Source: Meandrina meandrites (lineage: Eukaryota; Cnidaria; Anthozoa; Scleractinia; Meandrinidae). Taken from it: a stretch of 64,000 bases of DNA. Positions within the stretch are counted from its first letter, which is position 1. Each line of letters opens with the position of its first letter. The stretch spans positions 26,151,993 through 26,215,992 of the forward strand of contig OY855908.1 in assembly GCA_963693305.1 (NCBI GenBank), written 5' to 3'. Under the pieces are notes generated by a model. It saw nothing but the letters and a program-made list of their open reading frames with translations, was not told the DNA's origin and searched no databases. A program made the position numbers and the translations under genes. Below, in pieces: positions 24,501-34,397 of this stretch.

Positions 24501-25166
24501 CCGAATTTTACGCGTTCGTCTCGGATTACACCCACGTTATTGATGCCCTGAACGTTGTCAATGATGACATGGTCGAAGTCTACTTCAAGAATGTCAAAGA
24601 GGCCGATGAACCTTCCAACTTTACCAACATCTTTGTGGCTGCATTCACGACCTGTTGGGCTCGGCTCAAGTTGTATGACGTTTTGGATAAAGTTGGAGAA
24701 CGAGTCTGTTATTTCGATACAGATTCCGTCGTATTCATAAGCCGAGAAGATCAACCTGATCCACCCTTGAGAAATTACCTCGGAGAATTGACAGATGAAC
24801 TAGACGAGAATGATTACATCACAGAATGGGTCTCAGCGGGTCCAAAAAATTATGCGTTTGAAACACACATGGGGAGAACTACGTGTAAAGTGAGAGGATT
24901 TACACTCAACACCAGAGGCCGACAAAAACTTAATTTTGAGTCAATGAAGGAACTGGTACGCGGGGAAATTTACCAACCGGAACCTAAAAAACGCACCATT
25001 GTCTTGAATGAACCATTCAAAATTGATCGTAACAAGGCCACAAAAGACATCGTCACCAAGTCTATGGACAAGACATATAAGTTGGTGTTTGACAAACGAG
25101 TTGTCTTACCAAACGGAGACTCGTTGCCCTACGGATTTAGGTGATACGTTCTCTCTTGTTCCCCTT

Positions 25167-25511
25167 ATGGGGGCTGTCATGCACTATATGATCGAAACAT
25201 GGTTAAACACAGTGCGTCGGGTAAAACGATGTCACGAGCAAAAGCGAATCCTAACACTTTCTCGTAGTCTTATGGACCAATGTCACGAGCAGCGACACAT
25301 GATAGATACCTTCGAATGGGTTCCCGTAAAAGAATTACCTGCAGTATACGAAGAAATGTGTAACGGAAACTGTGACCACTGGTACACTCAGCTTTGTTTC
25401 TTGGCCTATCTGAATCGAAGGTATAAATTGTCTACCCAGGAATGGAATGACATATGGGAGTTGATGTCAATGAATCAACAGTTTAAAGACCTGACTCACG
25501 CGGTGAGATGA
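25167..25511 (+). CDS. Small unknown protein of element A
   Basis: A 114-codon frame starting 22 bp after the polymerase stop and ending 66 bp before the integrase start. It has a charged, helix-rich middle and a C-terminal half with WYTQLCFLAYLNRRYKL and repeated Trp/Leu. I do not recognise a family. Tight packing between polymerase and integrase, and absence of stops in an otherwise decayed element, suggest a real small gene. Confidence 0.5.
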   Translation: MGAVMHYMIETWLNTVRRVKRCHEQKRILTLSRSLMDQCHEQRHMIDTFEWVPVKELPAVYEEMCNGNCDHWYTQLCFLAYLNRRYKLSTQEWNDIWELMSMNQQFKDLTHAVR

Positions 25512-25577
25512 ATAGTCCATCATTGCGTCTAACGTTGGATCGAGTCAGGTGTATGTGTAAGTGTTGTGTGCGTGGAA

Positions 25578-26677
25578 ATGGTGAAGAGGAAACGCCCACA
25601 GAAAAAAAGCAACAAACATCACCTGTTATCCGAACCCCTAAAGAAAACGTATTACGATGTTGCATCACCAGGAAGTTTTGGAGGATTAAGGCAAATCAAA
25701 CCCCCGAAGACATCTTTGAAAAAGGTTCAAGCATGGGCCCAGACGCAGCCTACTTACACGTTACACAAACCAGTGAGAAAACACTTTCCCAGGAACAGGG
25801 TAGTAGTGCAGGGCCTGGACCATTTATGGCAGGCCGACTTGCTCGACATGCAGGCCTATCGCCAACAGAATCGAGGGATCCGTTACCTGTTGGCAGTCAT
25901 CGATGTTCTGTCGAAATTTGCCTATGTAGAGCCACTCAAGGACAAAACTGGTACAGAAGTAAAGATTGCCTTGGAGAAGATCTTTTCGAGTGGACGCAAA
26001 CCCTTACAACTTCAGACGGATTCGGGGACAGAATTCAAGAATAAGGTGGTGCAAGACTATTTAAAACAAGAAAACGTGCACTTTTACGTACCTCACAGTG
26101 AACAACATGCTCAAGTGGCGGAGCGTTTTATCAGGACGTTAAAACAGTTAATTTGGAGATATTTTACATACAGCAACAAGTACAAGTATCTCGATGTGCT
26201 ACCAGATCTAGTCAAACGCTACAACAACACCTACCATTGAACCATCAAACGCACACCCGCTAGTGTAGAATATATAATGACCAGGAGGTGTGGAAACAGG
26301 TGTATGGTCAAGCCATCAAGAAACCAATTCCAAAATTTAAAGTAGGAGAGCAAGTACGCATTTCAAAGACGGGCGTCATCTTTCGTAAAGGATGTTTACC
26401 CGGGTGGACTGAGGAAGTGTTTACAGTTTCTCGTGTCATAACATCTCGACAGTATCCCGTCTACAAATTAAAAGAATGCAACGGAACAGAGATAGAAGGC
26501 ACCTTTTACGAAGCACAGTTACAAAAAGTGGTGCAGACAGACGACGATCTCTTTCGCATTGAAAAAGTTATAAAAAAGCGAAAAGTAAAGGGAGGTAAAA
26601 TACAACTCTACATCAAGTGGCTCGGCTGGCCAGAGACATACAATTCCTGGGTGGACCAAAGTAGTGTGCAACAGTGA
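25578..26677 (+). pseudogene. INT: Element A integrase with C-terminal chromodomain, disrupted
   Basis: Retroviral-type (rve) DDE integrase. Counting from the ATG at 25,578, the catalytic residues are D87 (WQADLLD), D148 (QTDSGTEF) and E182 (QVAERFIRTLK). The C-terminal piece ends with a chromodomain (FRIEKVIKKRKVKGGK, then YIKWLGWPETYNSWV), which in chromo-integrases targets modified histones. A TGA at 26,238 and a frameshift near 26,270 break the frame. The start was chosen at the first ATG, preceding a basic N-terminus. The family inserts linear element DNA into host chromatin. The stop is 2 bp before the penton ATG. Confidence 0.85.
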
Positions 26678-26679
26678 AC

Positions 26680-27673
26680 ATGTTGCAATACGTCACCATT
26701 CCTAGCAACACCCCATTTGACGGGAATACCAAGTCAAAGTTTACCATCCAGTTATCAAGAACCATGATCTTTGAAGAAGATGACTGGGAAGTAGGAATGA
26801 CAAGTATTCCTTACCCCATCAACTGGCCTCGCTATGTACCATCTGGTGGAAAACAAACGTTACACTGCATGTTCCAACGCGGAAGGAGGAGGCTCAGACT
26901 ACTATGTTGATATGGAAATGCCCAGAGGACAAGATGTGACATTGGGGGACTACATTTTCAACATGCAGTCTGCCATTATGAAAGAAGCGAATCAGTATGA
27001 GCCAGTGGACGAGATCAATGATTACACTGAAGGGGTAAACTACCCTGCTTGGACATTTGATGATGGGCAAACAGCTCAGGATAAAGACAGAAAAGTGTTG
27101 GTGTGCGACAAACAAACGGGGGTGTGGATTGCTGTACCTCTAGCCAAACAACTGGGACTTATCAAAGACCAGCCCATGGAAGAATTTCAAAGTAGATACC
27201 CCTACGTGTGGAACGATTTGGTTGAGCTCAACACCACCCACATCAAGAATTCTCCGTTTCCTAAAATATTGGCCAAACCCAACTTAGATAGCTCACAAGA
27301 AGAAATATTGATTTTGGGGGATGATCTTTACACACTTCAACAGTATAAGAAATGGTATAGGCTCCTAAAACCATTGACGCAACCAATTCCTCCTCCATTC
27401 AACACAATCTATGTGTACTCGGATTTAGTGGCCTCTTCGATTGTGGGTAACGCACACGTCAATGTTCTCCGAGCCATTCATCCGCAAGGAAGAGAAGGTT
27501 ACGTGCACCACTTTGAACCACAACGAATAAACTATTTACCCATCAGAAAAAAAGTGTTTAACACCATCACCATTCAGCTAGCAGACGATCAAGGAAAACC
27601 TATAAATTTCACCAGCGGTGTGGTTGTGGTTGAGTTGCATTTTTCACGACGAAGTGCAAAACCGGAGCAATAA
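26680..27673 (+). pseudogene. Element A penton-like (minor capsid) protein, frameshifted
   Basis: The N-terminal frame (26,680-26,910) and the remainder (from 26,834 in another frame) overlap, implying one frameshift around 26,850-26,900. The C-terminal half has the pattern seen in Polinton/adinto penton proteins: IYVYSDLV, a central Leu-Arg-Ala-Ile strand, FEPQRINYLPIRKKVFNTI, then a final strand ending VVVELHFS. Single jelly-roll pentons occupy capsid vertices. Location directly behind integrase and before a small basic protein fits a structural module. The call rests on pattern and context, not on a search. Confidence 0.6.
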
Positions 27674-27710
27674 AACCAACACTTTGGGAACCGAGTCTGA
27701 CATTATAAAC

Positions 27711-28091
27711 ATGGCTTTTAGACCGGCAGGACACCCGTTTTATCGACCCCCGTATCTTTCTGAGCCGCAGCTTGGCTATGGGGGAATCAATATTTTTAGA
27801 GGAACTGCCCCGTACCAGTCTGGTCAAGGATTTGGAGGCATTTTTAGACGACTGTTTCGTCCAATGTTACAATTCATTTCTGAAAAAGCTACCAAAGAGG
27901 TGATGAAAAAAGCAGGCAAGAAAGTGGCACAAGAAGCGGTAGGAGGAATGGCCAAAGCAGGAGGCGAAGCATTGATGAAGAATGTGTTGGGTACCAAGAG
28001 AAAAGTAGCGTCCCCGAAAACCAAGAATCAAAGGCCCTTTGGGCTGTCTCGTGTCGGTCGAAAAGAGATTAAAATATACTTTACTAAATAG
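27711..28091 (+). CDS. Small basic Gly-rich protein, virion-core-like
   Basis: Intact 126-residue frame starting 37 bp after the penton stop, with TATAA five bases upstream of its ATG. The N-terminus is Pro/Tyr-rich (HPFYRPPYL), then FGGIFRRLF, a lysine/alanine amphipathic middle and a basic end (TKRKVASPKTKNQRP). Small basic Gly-rich proteins next to the penton occur in Polintons and are compared with adenovirus core or membrane-lytic proteins. That role is inferred. Element A is not recognisable beyond this gene. Confidence 0.5.
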   Translation: MAFRPAGHPFYRPPYLSEPQLGYGGINIFRGTAPYQSGQGFGGIFRRLFRPMLQFISEKATKEVMKKAGKKVAQEAVGGMAKAGGEALMKNVLGTKRKVASPKTKNQRPFGLSRVGRKEIKIYFTK

Positions 28092-28250
28092 TTATTATAA
28101 AAGTAAATGTTTTGCTAGGCCAAAAAAAGCTTGTTTGTAATTTACGCTTGCAATATTTACAGGGAGTTCATTAAAGACTTTCGCGCCACTAAAAAAAATA
28201 GGTGTTTTTTAGAAAATTTACCATATCCAGGGATAGGGAAAGCAGAGACG

Positions 28251-28386
28251 GGGGAACATTTTGCTGGGATAATATTTAGTCTTCTTTTTCCATACGCGGG
28301 AAATAAAAATGGCGAACAGGCGGGGAAACAAAATTACAGAACACATATTATTTATGATTTTTACCAAAAAAACGTCCTCCCTATTT
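28251..28386 (+). repeat. Repeat pair, copy 1
   Basis: GGGGAACATTTTGCTG, CGGGAAATAAAAATGGCGAA and ACACATATTATTTATGAT occur in the same order here and at 29,271-29,451. The second copy has a ~45-bp expansion in the middle. Family unknown. Confidence 0.65.
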
Positions 28387-29270
28387 CCGACGCAAACTAA
28401 ACGCAAGAGGAATTGAGCGTTACTCGAAGCACTCGTCCCCCACATTACCTCCTTGCGCCGACGTTTTGCGCTGTTTTCCATTTCTTTTGTTATTTATTGC
28501 CCGTTTTTAACGATCAAAGAACAATATCAGAAAATAGAGTATTTCATAGATGTTTCTTGTGGCAAAAAGGCTGAAAATAGAAATGCCGATATGTTTGTAA
28601 CGAACGTTTTGCACATACCCAGGCAAATAGCATTCCCAAGGTAAATAATACCAGGGTAAACTCACCGCGGGAATACGTTACCGAGGTGTTTGCGCTCACG
28701 CAGTTAACACTTTACCAAGGGCAATTTTTCACACTGTTTTCGGCGCGAAATGCGAAAATGGGTAATTCGAGGGTACTTGCTAGCATCATCTCGCTTTTCT
28801 TATTTATACTGTTTCGACAGTCCTCTACTGCTTTGCTATATCAGTGTTTCAGACAGCGAAGAAACAGAAGGCGAAGACTCCCTTTATATAAATCTCTTTG
28901 TTGGATGTTTCTAAACCTAGAGATGAAATCGAAATACGTGTAAGAAAATGCACTATAGATCTTCCTTTACTAGTGTTGTATTTAAACGCCAAATTTCCAA
29001 AAACATAGCATTTACTTACAAATCAGCAAGCCATCAAGACATGATTCTAAGAAAGACCACGTTTTTGCTGCCTTGAACACGCAAAGTTGACCTCCGGAAA
29101 TCTAAACCTCACACCATCACATTTAATTTCAACTTTCTCTGTTTGTTTTATTTGCTTATCTTTGAGGTTTGCCTCGCGATTGGTCATTTTATCTTGGGGT
29201 ACTTTCATGGGCGATTCTTTTGTTCTTTTTCATGTATCCATGGAAATACACCGCGATAAAATTACCTTGG

Positions 29271-29451
29271 GGGAACATTTTGCTGAGATAATTTTTAGTC
29301 TTGTTTTTTCATATGCGGGAAATAAAAATGGCGAACATGCAATGAAAATGACAAAACTCCCAGGAAAACAAAATTACAAAGCACACGGAAAAACAAAATG
29401 ACAGAGCACATATTATTTATGATTTTTACCAAGAAAACGTCCTCTCTATTT
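29271..29451 (+). repeat. Repeat pair, copy 2
   Basis: Direct copy of 28,251-28,386, about 1 kb downstream, with an internal duplication around an ACAAAATTACA/ACAAAATGACA motif. The two copies end together at a CGTCCTC(C/T)CTATTT motif. Confidence 0.65.
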
Positions 29452-29802
29452 GTGAGTTTCCCGAAGTAAAGAGACCTCTTACCATGGTAAAAGGACGATG
29501 TGTAACCGCAACTATATAAATTTGACACACTACACTATTAAGCTATTCCGTACTTGAAACCCTACATCGCTAATCAAGCAATTTGTTCCAGTCAACTCTT
29601 GTTAATTACATTTTATGCAGTCACGAAAAAACTTTCCGTAAAGATTCTCGCATAGGGACTGCATAAAAACACAAAATCCCGCTCCGGCTCTTTCTTGAAA
29701 CTCCCGCTTACCGCTCCTGTTTTCAGCTCCCATCCCGGCCGAATATCACCACATTTTCTTATCTGGGTTGCTTAGCGTGAGGTCTGTCTTTGACCTTGTT
29801 AA

Positions 29803-32161
29803 AGGGCAACTCTTGGGAAATTTACCCCAATTTTATTTTTTCTATAAGTTGTTTATAGCAACAGGACTCTTTAGAAGGTAAAATTTTAAACATATCGGCC
29901 AAAATGAATTTACTACGGATTTTTTTTACGCCAATTTGGCGGCCATTTTGAAAACGTTTGGATTTTGGTACGTCACGTGATGCTACGTGACAGATGTGGA
30001 AGGCAAGATTTGCTTTTGCTTCCGATAAGAGGAAAACACGCCAAGCTTCTCTTCATAAATGAGAATGACAAGGAGAGAAAGACCCTATGCTGTTCAATGA
30101 TGTCCAAGATAAGAAAGGTAGTGCTTCAGTGCTTAAATATGAAAGGAAATAAACTTAAAAAGATTAAATCATGTGTTTGTGAAACGAAACAAATCCGTCA
30201 GATTGATCGGCCTTCTAAGGTCAGCAAATGTACATAGCTTTATAATACGATGCATCCTCTCTTGCACCATATCGTGATAAAGATTCCTTTTCTCTGGAGT
30301 AGATAGTAAATTGAAAAGGGTCTGCGAGTGCTGACTCCCATAATTTGTCAGAAATCTCTTCATTTATAACCAGGAATAGCGTCTATATGTAAGCGAAATC
30401 CAGGCGTTCGGAAACAGACCGATATATTTTGCTTCTGTTGTTGAGAAATTTGTAGCCACCCACAGATTTCTCCTGCTGTTAATTGGCAAAATAGAAAGCG
30501 ATTCCCACCAACGAATGTAGTGTTTTTTTTTAAGTAAATGCCTCCGACAGGCGCGCGTGATTTGCGTGCAGGTTAGTATTGCGCAATAAGAAGCCAGACA
30601 AATTCACCACCCCGCGCGCAAGCAGAGGCGCTCTCGCGGGATATAAAATTATACGAAGAAATGGGGAATCAAATATAAAACAATATCCGGATAACTAAGA
30701 GAAGAAGTGTTGCGTGTAGTACTGATTCTGTGATTCCTTTTGAGAAACAATTGTTGTAAATTAGGCAACCTGGGGTGTAGTATGAAACCCGGGTATGAAA
30801 GCGTGTCATGCTCTTTCCCTTCACCCTCCCTAGCCTGACCACGAAACAGTTTCGTGTGCAGATTCGAGCAGATGTCAGTTGACGAGATAACTAAAGGAAA
30901 ACATGCCAAAGGTTGTAAGACACGAAGAGCGCAACGACCATTTCAAATGCAAACCATGAATTAAAACGCAAGCAAACGCGAAAGTAATAAGGAGCCAAAC
31001 AGAGCACAATTTTCCTGGGGGTGTTTTTCATAAAAAGATAAGAAATTGCAAAATAAAAACATGACAACTTAATTATACCGATAAGTATAAAATCACGCAC
31101 TGCAGGGTCGTGTAATAGTCCAGGTGGTAGTAATCAGTTTACAAAATCATTCTACAGTGTTACGCATACAAGCACGAACAACCTTGAACAAAGTTTCCTC
31201 GAGGCAAGTTGTTTCAACTACAGAAAGCGCAAACTCCCTTCCCCCAACAAAAAGAAGTGAAGAGACCCAGCAGAGTTTTGTCCACATTTAACTGCAAGCG
31301 TGAGTATGTTCTCGATAAAATCTGCCGCAGAATTTCGAGCATTATAGTTAGTTTCGGTAGCTGGCATTCCGCCGGCAGAATTCTTCGTTTTCGAGTAGAA
31401 TTTAAAATCGGTAACACAAAGGAGACAAAGAATGTAACTTGCGTTTCTGTGTTTCCAAGCTTTCAAACGCACAAGGTAGATAGTGTACATTAGGCTGAAG
31501 CTCAAAACCTATTGTGATAAACATGAGCAAAAATATTTGAAGACCGAATATAAACAACAAAATGCAGCAATCAGTTTGATTGTATAAAAGCATGTTTAAT
31601 TAAGCTTCTCACGTACATGCAAATAATAACAAGGCTTTTCAGGTTTGACTTAGCTCACAAACAACTGGCCGAGGTAATAGAGATAGAAACTGTACATTTA
31701 GAACCTCAATTCACTCACCATTCGTCACCGTCAAAATCACAGCGGCAGTGAGGAGGTTCGATATTTTCCTCCCTTTCTCTGTCTCGCTGTTTTTCTCTGG
31801 AGGCTCAAAACGCCAGGGTTGAAATACCATAGAAGGTTCTTTATCATCCCCTGACATATCCCCTCCTATAGCTCTCTAAAAATCACTGGAGTCGCTAGCA
31901 GACGTTGAGCTCTCACTGCAAGAATTTGAGTCAGCCATGTTCGTGACTTGTTGCAGTTCCACTCCTGTGACGTATCACATCTCGTGATCATAATAATCGA
32001 AGCATTCATGGCGAAATGTCACAAAAGCGTAAAATACGAATTTTTAGTTAAAATTAACCGGTAAAAAAGCTTCTGAATTCAATTTTTTTTGCTTCCTGTA
32101 TAATTTTGGAAACATTCGGAAGCTTTAACTGAAATATAGTTTTCTAGCCAAGAGTTGCCCT
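29803..32161. mobile_element. TTAA-flanked DNA transposon, apparently non-autonomous
   Basis: The terminal inverted repeat AGGGCAACTCTTGG (29,803) is matched by its complement ending at 32,161, and TTAA directly flanks both ends (29,799-29,802 and 32,162-32,165). TTAA targets are typical of piggyBac and Kolobok superfamilies. The 2.36-kb interior has only short frames and no recognisable transposase. 32,166-32,537 beyond it shows no gene. Confidence 0.65.
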
Positions 32162-32537
32162 TTAACTTTTGAGATGTTTGTAAGATAGGTCAAGCTTAAG
32201 GCTTCTTTTAGCCCCCTAACGCAGCCGACTTGAAATGATCTTATCTCAGCGTCCTGATAAACATTTCTCGATGATCACCAATTCTACTGGCAAGAAGCAC
32301 GCCATCACCTCAGTCTTCAGTTGCAAGTGATGTCGAAGTACTTGCTACGGCAAACACAAAACGCAAAAATCTCGCGTTAAGTCTGATGACAGGACTGAGA
32401 AAGAAACGCACGAACTTCTTGAAGCGTGGGCCACCAAATTAAAAACAAATCAAAATCTGGAACGATATCTATTCTTCGTATAAAGAAAGGTGTCCAGAAA
32501 GTCAGAGAATGCTATAGCAGGTGAAGTAACAGCAGCA

Positions 32538-32707
32538 ACACACATGTAAAATACTGATTCTGGCGCAAATTTATATAATGATATCAAACAAAGCTTTTTT
32601 CTCAATAAACTCGGCGAGCATGCATGGGAGCCGAGTTTATTGAGAAAAAAGCTTTGTTTGATATCATTATATAAATTTGCGCCAGAACCAGTATTTTACA
32701 TGTGTGT
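32538..32707. repeat. Solitary terminal hairpin of the element C type
   Basis: A 170-bp near-perfect palindrome beginning ACACACATGT and ending ACATGTGTGT. It is almost the reverse complement of the hairpin that opens element C (32,911-33,079), with only a few differences. CAGCA precedes it (32,533-32,537) and follows it (32,708-32,712), as a target duplication would. No inner TIR sequence or gene adjoins it. The next 13 bases, CAGCAGAACCTAG, recur inverted at 32,898-32,910 beside element C, so an inverted duplication is an alternative origin. Confidence 0.7.
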
Positions 32708-32910
32708 CAGCAGAACCTAGAGTACGAGTTCAAGCAGTTAAAGCAGCGATCTCGCTCGACTGGAGAAGATGGAATTCAGAAAATTAAAGAAGGCTTCCCC
32801 GACATCCTGAGTAAAGAAAGGCGAGAAAGTACGACTGGTATGCAGAGTTCTTTTATTGAAATGTGTGAAGAGGACAACGCAAGATTTGAACGATCGGCTA
32901 GGTTCTGCTG

Positions 32911-33264
32911 ACACACATGTAAAATACTGGTTCTGGCGCAAATTTATATAATGATATCAAACAAAGCTTTTTTCTCAATAAACTCGGCTCCCATGCATGC
33001 TCGCCGAGTTTATTGAGAAAAGCTTTGTTTGATATCATTATATAAATTTGCGCCAGAACGCAGTATTTTACATGTGTGTGGTTTGATAGAAAATAAGCAA
33101 GCACGGAAGTAAACAAAAAGTGTTACCAAATAGCGAGCGGATGTGTCACATACAAAAAGTATTATTTTCTATTGAAGAAATGTCTGCACTGTCTATATAC
33201 AAAAGTGCGCCAGAATTATTTTACAATTGAACAATTATCTGCACTTGCATATACGCCGAGATGG
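32911..33264 (+). repeat. Element C left terminal repeat with hairpin
   Basis: 32,911-33,079 is a hairpin palindrome with arms of about 75-78 bp around a loop containing CTCGGCTCCCATGC. The inner part (33,080-33,260) is related to element B's inner TIR: GTGTGTGGTTTGA, AAAATAAGCAAGCA and GGAAGTAAACAAA are shared. It has TATATAC at 33,194-33,200 and ends at the polymerase ATG. The five bases before it are TGCTG; a matching right duplication is not available. Confidence 0.75.
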
Positions 33265-34050
33265 CAGCCGCGAGATTTTCTTCTAATGTTCTGCAAGAGT
33301 TTTACAGTCCATTAACGAGGCAGCAAAACAGAAACCTTCCTCAGCCATTACGACCTGAACTAGTTCCTGTACGTGACGTGTTTAAAATAAGTCAAAGTAA
33401 TTTTCAGGAATGGCTTCGTGTTTGGGTAATGGATATATCCAAAACAAATCCAAACAATAAAGATATTTTTATGTTTTCAAGAGAAAATAACGAAAAGTTC
33501 ACTGATTTAATTGAACAGGAAACCCTTAAGTTGGGAAGCGTAAAGGTGAGCTTCGGGCTACAAGTACAGTTTGAAATAGAAAGAAACGGCGAAACGCAAG
33601 AAATGACGCACTATTTTAAAGAGGATCAGCCGCACGTTTTTAACAGGGATGACAAAGAACTGATAGAACAAAAATATCAGGAATTTATGGGAAGAATAAA
33701 GGGAGAAATAGAAAACTGGTCATTGCAAGGATCAGGATGGGAAGTTGAAAGTATAAAGACTGCATATGTGAATGTTGCAAAATATCAGCCACTGCGCGGA
33801 GGAACTTATTTGCCGCTTCCAGCCAATCTGGCAAAAAAGAAGGCAATAATAAACGTGAAAAACATAGACAACCAATGCCTGAAGTGGGCTCTAAGAGCTG
33901 CTTTATTTCCTCCAAAAGATGGGAAGGACCCACAAAGACCAAGCAAATATCCGGTCAATGACGGCATAAACTACAAAGGAATCGATTTTCCAACACCTTT
34001 AAAACAGATAGACAAGCTTGAAAAACAAAACCCAAACCTGGCAATAAACG
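33261..34050 (+). pseudogene. PolB: Element C polymerase B, 5' piece (cut by element B)
   Basis: The frame from the ATG at 33,261 is open for 263 codons to the insertion point. It is collinear with the N-terminal part of element B's polymerase, sharing segments such as FSSNVLQ, NVAKYQPLRGGTYLPLP and KQIDKLEKQNPNLAIN. The frame runs a few codons into element B's terminus and stops. The rest of the gene continues at 48,434. This N-terminal region precedes the exonuclease domain; its role in protein-primed polymerases of this class is unclear. Confidence 0.85.
34046..34050 (+). repeat. Target-site duplication of element B, left copy (AAACG)
   Basis: AAACG immediately precedes ACACACATAG. The same AAACG follows the right end at 48,429-48,433. 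The uninterrupted sequence is seen in the duplicated polymerase segment at 48,786-48,790, so the duplication is real. A 6-bp duplication TAAACG, the usual Polinton size, is possible if the last T of the right terminus belongs to the target. Confidence 0.85.
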
Positions 34051-34397
34051 ACACACATAGATGATGAGGGTTCTGGCAGAAATTTTATAACACAATCGTA
34101 ACAAAGCTTTATTATCAAAAACTCGGCTCCCATGCTCGCCTCGTTTTTGATAATAAAGCTTTGTTACGATTGTGTTATAAAATTTCTGCCAGAACCCTCA
34201 TCATCTATGTGTGTGGTTTGAGAGAAAATAAGCAAGCATGGAAGTAAACAAATAGCGTGACCCCAAACCGAGCGATCGGATGTGACACAAAAAATTATTT
34301 TCTTTTGAAGAAATGTATGCACTGTCTATATAAAAAAGTGTGCCAGAATTATTTTCCATTTGAACAATTATCTGCACTTGTATATACGCAGAGATGG
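34051..34397 (+). repeat. Element B left TIR with terminal hairpin
   Basis: 34,051-34,214 is a palindrome: 72-nt arms and a 20-nt loop containing TCGGCTCCCATGC. The inner 183 bp includes TATATAAAAAA (34,327-34,337) and ends at ATGG, the start of the left-end gene. The only difference I see from the right TIR is CGTAAC versus CCTAAC near 34,090. Confidence 0.95.

Larger units (their letters stand above)
15309..25144 (+). pseudogene. PolB: Element A DNA polymerase B (Polinton type), disrupted
   Basis: Protein-primed family B polymerase with Vsr-like endonuclease insert. The N-terminal part (15,309-16,394) ends in a Cys/His-rich region (CLQCQKAY, CHTCHRNF, CTCC) and an acidic tail. A 6.2-kb transposon then splits the gene. 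After it come ExoI FGIECTQ (22,628; the usual Asp is Gly), ExoII HNLQSYDAY, YCTNDV (ExoIII), YEFHGCYFHGCPKC (the endonuclease-like insert), motif A VDFTSLYP, motif B LNSFWGKFG and motif C FDTDS. It ends at SLPYGF, the expected family end. Besides the insertion there are in-frame stops at 15,873, 23,141 and 24,230, but no frameshift in the main blocks. The first codon is GTG; a true ATG may be lost or lie in an upstream exon. Clearly a pseudogene. Confidence 0.85.
28092..29798. other. Non-coding stretch; element A truncated here
   Basis: No capsid, ATPase or protease frame follows the core-like gene, so element A appears truncated near 28,091. Apart from the repeat pair listed separately, the short frames here have no recognisable content. 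Confidence 0.55.

Noticed and set aside
25508..26044. 178-codon frame overlapping the element A integrase
   Set aside because: Alternative frame of the conserved integrase with no domain; shadow.
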